64,000 nt of DNA, taken from the NCBI GenBank assembly GCA_035551355.1, contig DASZNF010000055.1, positions 28,626-92,625 on the forward strand, read 5' to 3'. The notes under the pieces were generated by a model. The model was not told the origin of the DNA, did not search any database, and saw nothing but the letters and a program-made list of their open reading frames with translations. This DNA is from DATATV01 sp035551355 (GTDB lineage: Bacteria; Actinomycetota; Actinomycetes; Mycobacteriales; Pseudonocardiaceae). Both the position numbers and the translations under genes were made by a program. Of the stretch, positions 8,332 to 17,546 are shown in pieces. Positions within the stretch are counted from its first letter, which is position 1; each line of letters starts with the position of its first letter.

Positions 8332-8523
8332 TGCCTTGCTCTGTGCGATGGAACGAGCGAGTCATCGCCCGTCAAGATGACTTCGTCTGGATGTCCAGAG
8401 TGTACAGAAGGTAACGGAAACCCCGGATATTCACCGCGAACCTTCCTAACGGGTGAACGGGGATTTAGATTCATCCCCTGGTAGCCGACGAACCCAGTCG
8501 GCCGAACGAAGGGGAACCCTGCT

Positions 8524-10515
8524 GTGCGAAAAGCCCCGGTAATGTTCGTAGCCCTTGCGGTGGCGGGAGGTCTCGCCGCGGCGGTCCCGGCGACCGCGGC
8601 CACCGACGGGTTATCGACGATCGCCCAGTCGCATCCGCAATGGGCCACCAGCACCACCAAGGTGGCGGACGCGGCGGCCGGCTCGAAGTTGACCTTCCGG
8701 GTCTACCTGAGATCCCAGAACGACGCGGGCGCGGAGGCTGCCGCCGCGGCCGTGTCCACGCCCAACACCGCCTCCTACAAGCAGTACCTGACCCCGGCGC
8801 AGGTCAACGCCGCCTACGGCCCCACCCAGGCCGAGGTGGCCTCGGCCCGCTCCTGGCTGACCACGGCCGGGTTCGCCATCGACGACGTGCCAAGCAACAA
8901 CGCCTACGTCGAGGCCACCGGCACCGCGGCCCAGGTGAACAGCGCGCTGCACACCCAACTGGGTGAGTACAAGTACAAGGGCCTGACCCTGCGCGCGCCC
9001 AGCGGCGACCTGTCCGTGCCGGCCGCGCTGGCCAGTACGGTGCTGTCCATCGTCGGCGTCGACCAGTCCGAGTCGCTGCTGCGCCCGGACCTGGCCGGCA
9101 ACTCGGCCAACGACACCACCACCAACGGTTCGGCGAGCTCGTCCGCGAGCTCCGGCGCGGTGGCCCCGCCCGCCGGGTTCCGCAATGCCGAGCCGTGCGG
9201 CGACTACTACGGCCAGAAGGCGGACACCACCGACCCGACCTACGAGGGTCAGCACCTGGACTACGCCCCCTGCGGGTACAAGCCCGGCCAGCTGCGCTCG
9301 GCCTACGGCATCGACCAGGCGGTCGACAAGGGCGTGAACGGCAAGGGCGACACCGTGGCGATCGTGGACGCGTTCGCCTCGCCGACCCTGTACGCCGACG
9401 CGGCCGAGTACGCCAACCGCAACGACCCCGGTCACCCGCTGGCCAAGTCGCAGTTCAACGAGATCGTCTACCCGCCGACCCCCGGCTCGGAGGACCCCAC
9501 CCAGTGCGACGCGGCCGGCTGGTACGGCGAGCAGACGCTGGACGTGGAGGCCGTGCACGCCATGGCTCCGGGCGCGAAGATCCTGTTCGTGGGCGGCGCC
9601 GACTGCCAGGACGCCTCGCTGGACAAGGCGCTGAACACCGTGGTGGCGGGCAACCTGGCCAACGAGGTGTCCAACTCCTACGGCGACGCCGGTGAGGACG
9701 TGCCCGCCGCGGACGTCAAGGCGTTCGACCAGATCGCCCGGACCGCCGTGCTGGAGGGCATCGGCCTGTACTTCTCCTCCGGGGACAGCGGCGACGAGGT
9801 GGCCGACCTCGGCTACCCCTCGGCCGACTTCTCCGCCTCCGACCCGTGGGTGACCGCGGTCGGCGGCACCAGTCTCGGCATCGGCCAGGACGGCAAGGTC
9901 GACGTGCAGACCGCCTGGGAGACCGGCAAGAGCTCGCTGACCGGCGGTGTGTGGACCCCGGGTGCGCCCGGCGCCTACCTGTACGGCTCCGGCGGTGGCA
10001 CCAGCGTGCTGTTCGGCGAGCCCTTCTACCAGAAGGGGATCGTGCCCGACGCGCTGGCGCGGGAGAACCAGACCGGCAACAACCGGGGCCGCGTGGTGCC
10101 GGACGTGTCGATGCTGGCCGACCCGAACACCGGTTTCCTGATCGGTGAGACCCAGACCTTCTCCGACGGCGTGTACTACGACCAGTACCGCATCGGCGGG
10201 ACCAGCCTGGCCTCCCCGCTGCTGGCCGGTGAGATGGCGGTGGCCGACCAGTTCGCCGGCTTCCACCACGGGTTCATCAACCCGGCGCTGTACCTGTTCA
10301 CCTCGAAGACGCCGGCCCTCTCCGACGTCACGGCCACCCCGGTCGCCGGTGACGTCCGGGTCGACTACGCCAACGGGGAGAACGCCACGGACGGCCTGCT
10401 CACCTCGGTCCGCTCGTTCAACTACCCGGGCCTGACCATCCACACCAGCAAGGGCTACGACAACACCACCGGTCTCGGCACGCCGAGCGGCTGGCTGTTC
10501 CTCGCCCTGATCTAA
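8524..10515 (+). CDS. Secreted sedolisin/kumamolisin (S53) serine-carboxyl protease with pro-domain
   Basis: 663-residue exported acid protease of family S53. A signal peptide (about residues 1-27, ending ATAATDG) is followed by a pro-kumamolisin domain (about 35-180, with the NTASYKQYLTPAQVNAAYGP motif). A Ser-rich linker leads to the catalytic domain. Catalytic residues are visible: Glu336 and Asp340 in GEQTLDVE, oxyanion Asp421 in SSGDSGDE, and nucleophile Ser561 in GGTSLASP. The pro-domain should be cleaved autocatalytically outside the cell. Start is GTG, with GAAGGGGA about nine bases upstream. It is transcribed alone between two strong hairpins. Confidence 0.93.
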   Translation: MRKAPVMFVALAVAGGLAAAVPATAATDGLSTIAQSHPQWATSTTKVADAAAGSKLTFRVYLRSQNDAGAEAAAAAVSTPNTASYKQYLTPAQVNAAYGPTQAEVASARSWLTTAGFAIDDVPSNNAYVEATGTAAQVNSALHTQLGEYKYKGLTLRAPSGDLSVPAALASTVLSIVGVDQSESLLRPDLAGNSANDTTTNGSASSSASSGAVAPPAGFRNAEPCGDYYGQKADTTDPTYEGQHLDYAPCGYKPGQLRSAYGIDQAVDKGVNGKGDTVAIVDAFASPTLYADAAEYANRNDPGHPLAKSQFNEIVYPPTPGSEDPTQCDAAGWYGEQTLDVEAVHAMAPGAKILFVGGADCQDASLDKALNTVVAGNLANEVSNSYGDAGEDVPAADVKAFDQIARTAVLEGIGLYFSSGDSGDEVADLGYPSADFSASDPWVTAVGGTSLGIGQDGKVDVQTAWETGKSSLTGGVWTPGAPGAYLYGSGGGTSVLFGEPFYQKGIVPDALARENQTGNNRGRVVPDVSMLADPNTGFLIGETQTFSDGVYYDQYRIGGTSLASPLLAGEMAVADQFAGFHHGFINPALYLFTSKTPALSDVTATPVAGDVRVDYANGENATDGLLTSVRSFNYPGLTIHTSKGYDNTTGLGTPSGWLFLALI

Positions 10516-10531
10516 AGTCCGCTCCACCCAA

Positions 10532-10574
10532 CGATCGAGCCCCGGTACCCAGAGCGGGTACCGGGGCTCGATCG
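10532..10574. terminator. Bidirectional terminator between S53 protease and L,D-transpeptidase
   Basis: Perfect 19-bp stem around a 5-nt loop (AGAGC), in the gap between two convergent genes. It can stop transcription from both sides. Confidence 0.88.
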
Positions 10575-10637
10575 GTTGTGTCAGGGGCCGGCAGGTCGGG
10601 CGGTGCCCCCGGGTCTTGCTGGTCGAACCGGTGTCGA

Positions 10638-11870
10638 TCAGGAGGCGTTGCCCGCCGACCAGGTCGACCACGGCACGGCCCAGTCGCCGTAGGTGTCGTT
10701 GAGCGGCAGCACCGGGCCGCCGGAGTTGGACACCTCGACCACGTCACCGATGCCGAGGTGGTTGAAGAACCACATGGCGTTGGCCTCGCTCAGGTTGATG
10801 CAGCCGTGCGAGACGTTGGCGTGGCCCTGCACCGACACGGTGGCCGGGTTCTCGTGCACGAACTCGCCGTCGTTGGACATCCGCTCGGCCCAGTACTCGG
10901 TCTCGTTGTAGGACCCCGGCCCGCTGCACACGCCGTAGCTGCACGAGTTCATCTGCACCGACTGGTTCTTCGCCGAGATCACGTGCGTGCCGATGTGGGT
11001 CGGGGTGGCGTCCTTGCCCATGCTGATCGGCATGGTGTTGACCAGGTTGCCGTTGTCGAAGATCTGCATCTGCGAGGTGTTGCCGTCGGCCTTGGCCACC
11101 CACGCGTCGTGCACGTGATAGGTCTCCTGCCGGTCCTCCGCGCCGTACGCCCCGCCGCCGAAGTCCAGCCCGTAGGTGGACGCGTTGACCGTGATGGTGC
11201 TGTTGGGCGTCCAGAAGTTCTCGCCGCGGTAGTGCACCTCGGAGGAGGACACCCAGTACCAGGCGCCCTTGTCCCCGGCGGTGGAGGTCACGCTGAGGTG
11301 CTGCTGCACCAGCGCCCGGTTCTTCACCGGCTTGACGAACTGGAAGACGATCGGCTGGCCGACGCCGATGCCGGTGGACGACACCGACGAGGGCGCGGGG
11401 ACCATGTTGGAGTTGACCTGGGAGGACGGGGTCAGCGTGGTGACCGTGCCCTTCTGCTCCTTGGTCTTGCCGCTGGAGTCCGCGCCGACCGCGTCCACCT
11501 GGTAGGCCACGCCGTAGCCGAGGGCCTCGTTCGAGGTCCAGGTGGAGCCGTCCGATGAGGTGGTGCCGGTGACCGTGGTGCCCTTGCTCGGGTTGGTCAC
11601 GGTGACCTGCTTGAGCGTGCCGTTGCTGGCCTTCACCACGATCGGGGTGGTCACGTCGATGGTGCCCGAGCCGCTGGGCGTGATCGCGATGTCCACCGCG
11701 CTGGGCGCCTCGGTGGTCGTCGCGCCGCCACCCGAGCCCGCGCCGGTGGCGGAGCCCGAGGTGCTGCCACCCGACGAGCAGGCCGACAACACCAGCGCGG
11801 ACACCGCTATCCCGACCACACCGATCAGCGCCCCGCGCCGCCGGCGGCCAAGTACTCTACCGTCCTGCAT
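10638..11870 (-). CDS. L,D-transpeptidase lipoprotein (YkuD fold with Ig-like domains)
   Basis: 410-residue lipoprotein that forms 3-3 crosslinks in peptidoglycan. After an Arg-rich start and hydrophobic stretch, the lipobox LSAC gives acylated Cys31. A Gly/Ser/Thr linker is followed by two Ig-like domains (about residues 55-250), as in mycobacterial LdtMt2. The C-terminal YkuD domain carries the catalytic motif HANVSHGCINLS with His350, His355 and nucleophile Cys357. The domain order matches LdtMt2/LdtMt5-type enzymes. I start at ATG 11870, preceded by AAGAGGGG about four bases away; the upstream extension lacks a signal-like sequence. Divergent from tmsA. Confidence 0.92.
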   Translation of the reverse strand: MQDGRVLGRRRRGALIGVVGIAVSALVLSACSSGGSTSGSATGAGSGGGATTTEAPSAVDIAITPSGSGTIDVTTPIVVKASNGTLKQVTVTNPSKGTTVTGTTSSDGSTWTSNEALGYGVAYQVDAVGADSSGKTKEQKGTVTTLTPSSQVNSNMVPAPSSVSSTGIGVGQPIVFQFVKPVKNRALVQQHLSVTSTAGDKGAWYWVSSSEVHYRGENFWTPNSTITVNASTYGLDFGGGAYGAEDRQETYHVHDAWVAKADGNTSQMQIFDNGNLVNTMPISMGKDATPTHIGTHVISAKNQSVQMNSCSYGVCSGPGSYNETEYWAERMSNDGEFVHENPATVSVQGHANVSHGCINLSEANAMWFFNHLGIGDVVEVSNSGGPVLPLNDTYGDWAVPWSTWSAGNAS

Positions 11871-12028
11871 CTGCCCCTCTTGATTGGCTGTCCAGGGTTG
11901 CGGTGCATCACCGCCCGACACAACTTAGGACGCCCGGCCGACCAAAACGTTGTACCTGGGTTTCGATGTGACACTGAGATCACACGGTTGCCAGATGGTC
12001 ATCCGATGCCCAGGACGCGGGAGACCAA

Positions 12029-12034
12029 TAGCAT
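12029..12034 (+). promoter_or_regulatory. Candidate -10 box of tmsAB
   Basis: TAGCAT ending eight bases before the tmsA ATG at 12043, with no Shine-Dalgarno sequence between them. This spacing would make the mRNA leaderless or nearly so, which is common in actinomycetes. No convincing -35 is seen. Confidence 0.4.
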
Positions 12035-12042
12035 TAGTTGCC

Positions 12043-13416
12043 ATGGGCGAACTTCCCGGGTTGGACGGCCATCACGCGGCCGTTGCGGCGCTGTCCGCAC
12101 AATACCGTGCGCTGCCATCGGCCTCGCCGGTGAGGTTGGCCAAGCCGACCTCGAACCTGTTCCGGTTCCGTGATCCGACCGGCGCGCCCGGTCTGGATGT
12201 CAGCGACTTCGCCGAGGTGTTGCAGGTAGACGCCGCGGCGAAGATCGCCGAGGTGGGTGGTATGACCACCTACGAGGATCTGGTCGCGGCCACGTTGCCG
12301 CACGGGCTCATGCCGATGGTGGTGCCGCAGCTGAAAACGATCACGCTGGGTGGCGCGGTGGCCGGTCTGGGCATCGAGTCCAGTTCGTTCCGTAACGGCC
12401 TGCCGCACGAATCGGTGCTCGAGGCGGAAATCCTGACCGGCGACGGCCGGGTGATCACCGCCCGGCCGGACAACGAGCATGCCGCGCTGTTCCGCGGATT
12501 TCCCAATTCCTACGGCACGTTGGGTTACACCCTGCGGCTGCGCATCGAACTGGAGCCGGTCACCCCCTACGTGCGGCTTCGGCACCTGCGCTTCCCGGAC
12601 GCGACCGCCTGCGCCGCCGAACTGGCCCGCGTCCTGGACACCCGCAGTCACGACGGGCAGCGGGTGGACTTCATCGACGGCACCGTGTTCGCCGCCGACG
12701 AGGTCTATCTCACCCTGGGTGATTTCGTGGCCGAGGCCCCGTTCACCAGCGACTACACCGGCACCGGGATCTTCTATCGGTCCATCCCCGAGCGAGAGGT
12801 GGACTACCTGAGCATCCACGACTACCTGTGGCGCTGGGACACCGACTGGTTCTGGTGCTCCCGGGCGCTGGGCGCCCAGCACCCGCTGGTGCGCCGGTTG
12901 TGGCCCAAGCGTTACCTGCGCTCGGACGTGTACCGCCGGGCGGTCGCGCTGGACCGCCGGTACCGGGCATCGGACCGGCTGCTCGCGCTGCGGGGGCTGC
13001 CGCCGCAGGAGCCGGTCATCCAGGATGTCGAGGTGCCCATCGAACGGCTGGCCGAGTTCCTGGACTTCTTCCACCGCGAGGTCGGCATCAGCCCGGTGTG
13101 GCTGTGCCCGCTGGCACTGCGCGGGGACTCCGGCTGGCCGCTGTATCCGCTGGAGCCGGGCACGCAGTATGTGAACGTCGGCTTCTGGTCGGCCGTGGAC
13201 CTGCGCCCGGGCCAGGCCCCCGGGCACCACAACCGGCTGATCGAGGAGAAGGTCACCGAGCTGGGCGGGCACAAGTCGCTGTACTCCGACTCGTTCTACG
13301 CGCCGGAGGAGTTCTGGCGGCTCTACAACGGCGACGCCTACCGGCCGCTGAAGAAGGAGTACGACCCGGACAGCCGGTTGCCGGATCTGTACGCGAAGTG
13401 CGTGCGAAACCACTGA
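12043..13416 (+). CDS. tmsA: FAD-dependent oxidoreductase of 10-methyl fatty acid synthesis (TmsA/BfaA type)
   Basis: 457-residue cytosolic flavoprotein with an FAD_binding_4 domain at the N-terminus, related to DHCR24-like oxidoreductases (Rv0449c in M. tuberculosis). In the Tms/Bfa pathway it reduces the 10-methylene lipid made by the partner methyltransferase to 10-methyl stearoyl lipid (tuberculostearate). Visible FAD-site sequence includes EVGGMTTYEDLVAATLPHGLMP and the GGAVAGLGIESSSFRNG loop. I chose ATG 12043; the 31 upstream codons have non-coding character and lie over the putative promoter. tmsB begins 36 bases after its stop. Confidence 0.87.
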   Translation: MGELPGLDGHHAAVAALSAQYRALPSASPVRLAKPTSNLFRFRDPTGAPGLDVSDFAEVLQVDAAAKIAEVGGMTTYEDLVAATLPHGLMPMVVPQLKTITLGGAVAGLGIESSSFRNGLPHESVLEAEILTGDGRVITARPDNEHAALFRGFPNSYGTLGYTLRLRIELEPVTPYVRLRHLRFPDATACAAELARVLDTRSHDGQRVDFIDGTVFAADEVYLTLGDFVAEAPFTSDYTGTGIFYRSIPEREVDYLSIHDYLWRWDTDWFWCSRALGAQHPLVRRLWPKRYLRSDVYRRAVALDRRYRASDRLLALRGLPPQEPVIQDVEVPIERLAEFLDFFHREVGISPVWLCPLALRGDSGWPLYPLEPGTQYVNVGFWSAVDLRPGQAPGHHNRLIEEKVTELGGHKSLYSDSFYAPEEFWRLYNGDAYRPLKKEYDPDSRLPDLYAKCVRNH

Positions 13417-13452
13417 CGTCGGTTTCGTGTGAGGTTCAAGAAGGGACGCACC

Positions 13453-14730
13453 ATGGGAAAGAGCTCGAGTTTGAGCATGCCGCTGGCAGAGGTGTTCGCC
13501 AAGGTCATCGGGCAGGACACCTCGGTCGAGTTCACCGCGTACGATGGCAGCAAGGCCGGTCCGCCCGGTGCGGCGGTGCGGCTGGACGTGCGCTCCCCGC
13601 TCGCGTTGTCCTACCTGGCCTCGGCGCCCGGTGAGCTGGGACTGGCCCGCGCCTTCGTCAGCGGGGCGCTGGACGTGGTCGGCGACATGTACACCGCGCT
13701 GGCCACACTGCCCGACATCACCCTCAACTCGGTGCCGGCGGACGTCCGCCGGGCCGGGCTGCTACGGCTGATAGCCGCCCGGCTGTGGTGGCCGGTGCAC
13801 CCGCCGGCCCAGGAGCACCGGCAGTCCCGGTTCGCCCGCAGGCACTCCAAGAAGCGCGACAGCGACGCCATCGAGCACCACTACGACGTGTCCAACACGT
13901 TCTACGAGTACGTGCTCGGCCCGTCGATGGCCTACACCTGTGCCGTGTTCCCGACCGAGGACGCCACGCTGGAGCAGGCCCAGTACACCAAGCACGACCT
14001 GGTCGCGCGCAAGATCGGGCTGCGGCCGGGCATGCGGTTGCTGGACGTGGGCTGTGGCTGGGGCGGCATGGTGATGCACGCGGCCAAGCACTACGGGGTG
14101 AAGGCCCTCGGGGTCACGCTGTCGCGCAGGCAGGCCGAATGGGCGCAGCAGGCGATCGTCGATCGCGGACTGTCCGATGTGGCCGAGGTCCGCTACGCCG
14201 ACTACCGGGACGTGCCCGAGTCCGACTTCGACGCGGTCAGCTCGATCGGCCTGACCGAGCACATCGGCCAGGCCAATCTGTCCTCCTACTTCCAGTTCCT
14301 GTTCGACAAGCTGCGCCCGGCCGGCCGGTTGCTCAACCACTGCATCACCCGGCCGCACAACAAGGTGGAGGCCCGCACCGGCAAGTTCATCGACCGGTAC
14401 GTGTTCCCGGACGGCGAACTGGAGAGCCCGGGCCAGCTGGTCTCGGTCATGCACGACACCGGGTTCGAGGTGCGGCACGAGGAGAACCTGCGCGAGCACT
14501 ACGCCAAGACGCTCACCGGCTGGTGCACCAACCTGGACGAGCAGTGGGACAAGGCGGTGCACGAGGTCGGCGCGGGCACCGCGCGGGTGTGGCGGCTGTA
14601 CATGGCCGCCTCCCGGCTGGCCTTCGAGCGCAACTTCATCCAGCTGCACCAGGTGCTCGGCGTGAAGCCGGACGAGTGGCGCTCGGGCATGCCGCTGCGG
14701 CCGGACTGGGAGCCGGTCAGCGCGGGCTGA
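13453..14730 (+). CDS. tmsB: SAM-dependent fatty-acyl C10 methyltransferase (TmsB/BfaB, UfaA1-like)
   Basis: 425-residue methyltransferase of the cyclopropane-fatty-acyl-phospholipid synthase family. Next to TmsA it most likely methylates the oleoyl chain of a phospholipid to the 10-methylene product. Motifs seen: HHYDVSNTFYEYVLGPSMAYTCAVF (substrate entrance), SAM motif LLDVGCGWGGM about residue 200, and GVTLSRRQAEWAQ. ATG 13453 is preceded by AAGAAGGGA six bases upstream; the in-frame GTG at 13429 is less likely. No acyl-transferase-like tmsC follows; the operon ends at a hairpin. Confidence 0.88.
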   Translation: MGKSSSLSMPLAEVFAKVIGQDTSVEFTAYDGSKAGPPGAAVRLDVRSPLALSYLASAPGELGLARAFVSGALDVVGDMYTALATLPDITLNSVPADVRRAGLLRLIAARLWWPVHPPAQEHRQSRFARRHSKKRDSDAIEHHYDVSNTFYEYVLGPSMAYTCAVFPTEDATLEQAQYTKHDLVARKIGLRPGMRLLDVGCGWGGMVMHAAKHYGVKALGVTLSRRQAEWAQQAIVDRGLSDVAEVRYADYRDVPESDFDAVSSIGLTEHIGQANLSSYFQFLFDKLRPAGRLLNHCITRPHNKVEARTGKFIDRYVFPDGELESPGQLVSVMHDTGFEVRHEENLREHYAKTLTGWCTNLDEQWDKAVHEVGAGTARVWRLYMAASRLAFERNFIQLHQVLGVKPDEWRSGMPLRPDWEPVSAG

Positions 14731-14745
14731 CCGGCTCGGTTTCCC

Positions 14746-14781
14746 GTGCTGTCCCGGCCGGTTGCCCGGCCGGGACAGCAC
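14746..14781. terminator. Bidirectional terminator after tmsB
   Basis: Perfect 16-bp stem (GTGCTGTCCCGGCCGG and complement) with a TTGC tetraloop, 15 bp after the tmsB stop. It lies between tmsB and the convergent CtaG-like gene; the remaining 110 bp show nothing else. Confidence 0.88.
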
Positions 14782-14892
14782 GCGGCGGCGCGTACAACCG
14801 CCGGTTGAGTAAGTCGGGCAACAGAATTGAGCTCACCCGGTAGGTGAACCGGAGAAGGTCCGTGTGCAGTCGAAACAGGTGGATGGCAGAGC

Positions 14893-15885
14893 TCAGCCGT
14901 GTTCGCTGAGCTTGCGCAGCATCCGGTTGTAGGCGGCCAGCGCGGCCTCGTCGTCGTCGATGTCGCTCTCGTCGTCCGGGTTCACCGAGTCGACGCCGAG
15001 ATTGGCCATGGTCGAGCGGCGGGCCGACTCCAGCCACCTGCCGGTGTCGTTCTGCCGCTCGGTGTCGGCCATCCAGCGCTTCACCACCAGCACCGTGACC
15101 GCGAACATCAGTCCGTCGCCGATCACCCACATGATCCCGCCGCCGGTGTGGATGTCACCCAGCAGACTGGGACCCCAGGTGCGGTGCTGGGCGGCGTAGG
15201 CCGGGAACGGCTCGCTGGCGCTCATCATCAGCATCACGCCGATCACCGTGTCCACCGTCATGCCCATGAGCAGCAGGAACATCCGCAGCGGGTAGGACAG
15301 CGTGCGGCGCAGCGGCTCGTCGCCCAGCAGCGGCAGGAAGAACAGGTACCCGCTGGCCACGTACAGCCCGATCTCCAGCTGGTGCAGCCACATGTGGGTG
15401 AGCATCAGCTGCATGAAATCGGTCAGGTGGGTGGCGATCAGCACCGCCGCGTAGCAGACCAGGCCGAACAGCGGGAAGCTCAGCACCGACACCGTGCGGG
15501 TGCCGAGGGCCTGTCCGGTCAGCGTCGCGGTGCGGTCCGTACCGAGGGATAGCAGGCCCAGCGGGCGGCCGATGATCAGCAGCGCGGGCACCACCATGAT
15601 CAGCGCCAGGTGCTCGATCATGTGCATCCAGAACAGCTCGTCGGCGTACACGTCGACACTGCTCTGCACGGTGACCGCGAAGACCGCCAGCGCGCCGAGG
15701 AAGGCCGCCGTCCGCCCGGTGGACCAGCTGCGTCCGCGCCGGGGCAGGATCCGGAAAACCCGGTGCAGATAGGCGAAAGCCGCCAGCACGACCAGCACAT
15801 CGGCGACCAGCGCCACGTGCCAGGTGCTCAAGGCCGTGCTCCACGTCAGTGGCGGCAGCCCACCGCCCATGTCCATTCCCGGCAT
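14893..15885 (-). CDS. CtaG-like (caa3-type) cytochrome c oxidase assembly membrane protein
   Basis: 330-residue polytopic membrane protein of the caa3_CtaG family (PF09678), linked to copper delivery or assembly of cytochrome c oxidase. About seven transmembrane helices follow a short Met-rich N-terminus (MPGMDMGG). Conserved His-bearing segments HMIEHLALIM and THMWLHQLEIGLYV are likely metal ligands. The C-terminal tail is cytoplasmic and acidic (PDDESDIDDDEAA). The ATG lies seven bases after the aldehyde dehydrogenase stop, so the two genes share a transcript, although no functional link is obvious. Confidence 0.85.
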   Translation of the reverse strand: MPGMDMGGGLPPLTWSTALSTWHVALVADVLVVLAAFAYLHRVFRILPRRGRSWSTGRTAAFLGALAVFAVTVQSSVDVYADELFWMHMIEHLALIMVVPALLIIGRPLGLLSLGTDRTATLTGQALGTRTVSVLSFPLFGLVCYAAVLIATHLTDFMQLMLTHMWLHQLEIGLYVASGYLFFLPLLGDEPLRRTLSYPLRMFLLLMGMTVDTVIGVMLMMSASEPFPAYAAQHRTWGPSLLGDIHTGGGIMWVIGDGLMFAVTVLVVKRWMADTERQNDTGRWLESARRSTMANLGVDSVNPDDESDIDDDEAALAAYNRMLRKLSEHG

Positions 15886-15892
15886 AGCGGAG

Positions 15893-17365
15893 TCAGCCTA
15901 CGCCCCCGATGGAGACGTACTTGACCTCCAGGTACTCGTCGATGCCGACGGCGCCGCCCTCGCGGCCGATCCCGGACTGCTTGACCCCGCCGAAGGGCGC
16001 CGCCGGGTTGGACACCACGCCCTGGTTGAGTCCGACCATGCCGGCCTCCAGCCGCTCGCTGACCCGCAGCGCCCGGTTGAGGTCCTGCGTGAACACGTAG
16101 CTGACCAGGCCGAACTCGGTGTCGTTGGCCGCGATGACCGCCTCGTCCTCGGTGTCGAACACGCTGATCGGCGCCACCGGGCCGAAGATCTCCTCGGCGC
16201 GCAGCTCCGCGTCCCCGGGCACGTCGGAGAGCACCGTGGGCGGGAAGAAGTGGCCCGGGCCCTCGTGTGCGGTGCCGCCCAGCCGGACCTGCGCGCCGCG
16301 TCCGGCCGCGTCGGCGACCAGCCGCTCGACCTTGTCCACCGCGTCGGAGTCGATCAGCGGGCCGACCGTCACCCCGTCCTCGGTGCCCCGGCCCATCTTC
16401 TGCTCACCCATCTTGGCGATCAGCTTCTCGGTGAAGGCCTCGGCGATCCCGCGCTGCACGTAGAACCGGTTGGCCGCGGTGCAGGCCTCGCCGATGTTGC
16501 GCATCTTGGCCTGCATCGCCCCGGCCACCGCGGCGTCCAGGTCGGCGTCGTCGAACACCAGGAACGGCGCGTTGCCGCCCAGCTCCATGGACACCTTCAG
16601 CACCTTCTCGGCCGACTGCTCGATCAGCCGCCGGCCCACCTCGGTGGACCCGGTGAAGGACAGCTTGCGGGCCCGGCCGTCCCTGATCATCGGCTCCATC
16701 ACCCGGCCGGAGTGGCTGGTGGTGATCAGGTTGAGCACGCCGTCGGGCAGCCCGGCCTCGGTGAGCAGGCCGGCCAGCGCGAGCATGGTCAGCGGGGTCT
16801 GCGAGGCGGGCTTGATCACCATGGTGCAGCCGGCCGCGATGGCCGGGCCGATCTTGCGGGTGCCCATGGCGGCCGGGAAGTTCCACGGCGTGATCAGCAG
16901 GCACGGGCCGACCGGCTGGCGCACCACCAGCAGCCGGGAGCCACCGGCCGGGGCGACCGCGTAGCCGCCGTCGATGCGCACCGCCTCCTCGGCGAACCAG
17001 CGGAAGAACTCCGAGGCGTAGGCGATCTCGCCCTTGGACTCGGCCAGCGGCTTGCCCATCTCCAGGGTCATCAGCAGGGCCAGCTCGTCGGCCCGGGCGG
17101 TCATCAGCTCGAAGGCCCGGCGCAGGATCTCGCCGCGCTGCCGGGGCGGGGTCGCGGCCCAGTCGGCCTGCGCGTGCACCGCGGCATCCAGCGCGGCGAT
17201 GCCGTCCCGGGGCGTGGCGTCGGCCACCTCGCACAGGGTTTCGCCGGTGGCCGGATCGGTGACCGCGAAGGTGCCGCCTTCGGACGCGGCGCGCCACTGC
17301 CCGCCGATGAACAGATTCTTGGACACCTTGTCCAGCACCGCGGTTTCCGCTGTCACGTCGGTCAT
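15893..17365 (-). CDS. NAD(P)-dependent aldehyde dehydrogenase, succinate-semialdehyde type
   Basis: 490-residue cytosolic aldehyde dehydrogenase closest by sequence style to GabD succinate-semialdehyde dehydrogenases. Seen are TPWNFPAAMGTRKIGPAIAAGC (cofactor domain), FTGSTEVGRR, general base Glu261 in ELGGNAPF, and nucleophile Cys295 in GEACTAANRFY. The C-terminus has SPVAPISVF-like sequence (EEIFGPVAPISVF) and GGVKQSGIGREGG. A GAGGAGAG motif precedes the ATG. It is divergent from the alcohol dehydrogenase gene across 181 bp. True substrate is uncertain; the surrounding dehydrogenases could feed it another aldehyde. Confidence 0.9.
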   Translation of the reverse strand: MTDVTAETAVLDKVSKNLFIGGQWRAASEGGTFAVTDPATGETLCEVADATPRDGIAALDAAVHAQADWAATPPRQRGEILRRAFELMTARADELALLMTLEMGKPLAESKGEIAYASEFFRWFAEEAVRIDGGYAVAPAGGSRLLVVRQPVGPCLLITPWNFPAAMGTRKIGPAIAAGCTMVIKPASQTPLTMLALAGLLTEAGLPDGVLNLITTSHSGRVMEPMIRDGRARKLSFTGSTEVGRRLIEQSAEKVLKVSMELGGNAPFLVFDDADLDAAVAGAMQAKMRNIGEACTAANRFYVQRGIAEAFTEKLIAKMGEQKMGRGTEDGVTVGPLIDSDAVDKVERLVADAAGRGAQVRLGGTAHEGPGHFFPPTVLSDVPGDAELRAEEIFGPVAPISVFDTEDEAVIAANDTEFGLVSYVFTQDLNRALRVSERLEAGMVGLNQGVVSNPAAPFGGVKQSGIGREGGAVGIDEYLEVKYVSIGGVG

Positions 17366-17546
17366 GCTGCTCTCCTCGTCACGTCGCGTACACCGCCTCG
17401 GGTACCACGGTAATCCCGGGTCGACTCGGGGGCCGATCGTGTGGCGTATGCGGTGTTGCCGCCCGGGTGATCCTGTGGTTGAGTGCGAAATTGCCTAACA
17501 CTGTTCGGTTCGGGCTGCCCCGGACCCGGCGAGGGGTGGACGCGAC

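Noticed and set aside
8459..8478. Small hairpin in the leader of the S53 protease as a riboswitch
   Set aside because: Only a 6-bp stem with no conserved riboswitch sequence; mentioned with the terminator entry only.
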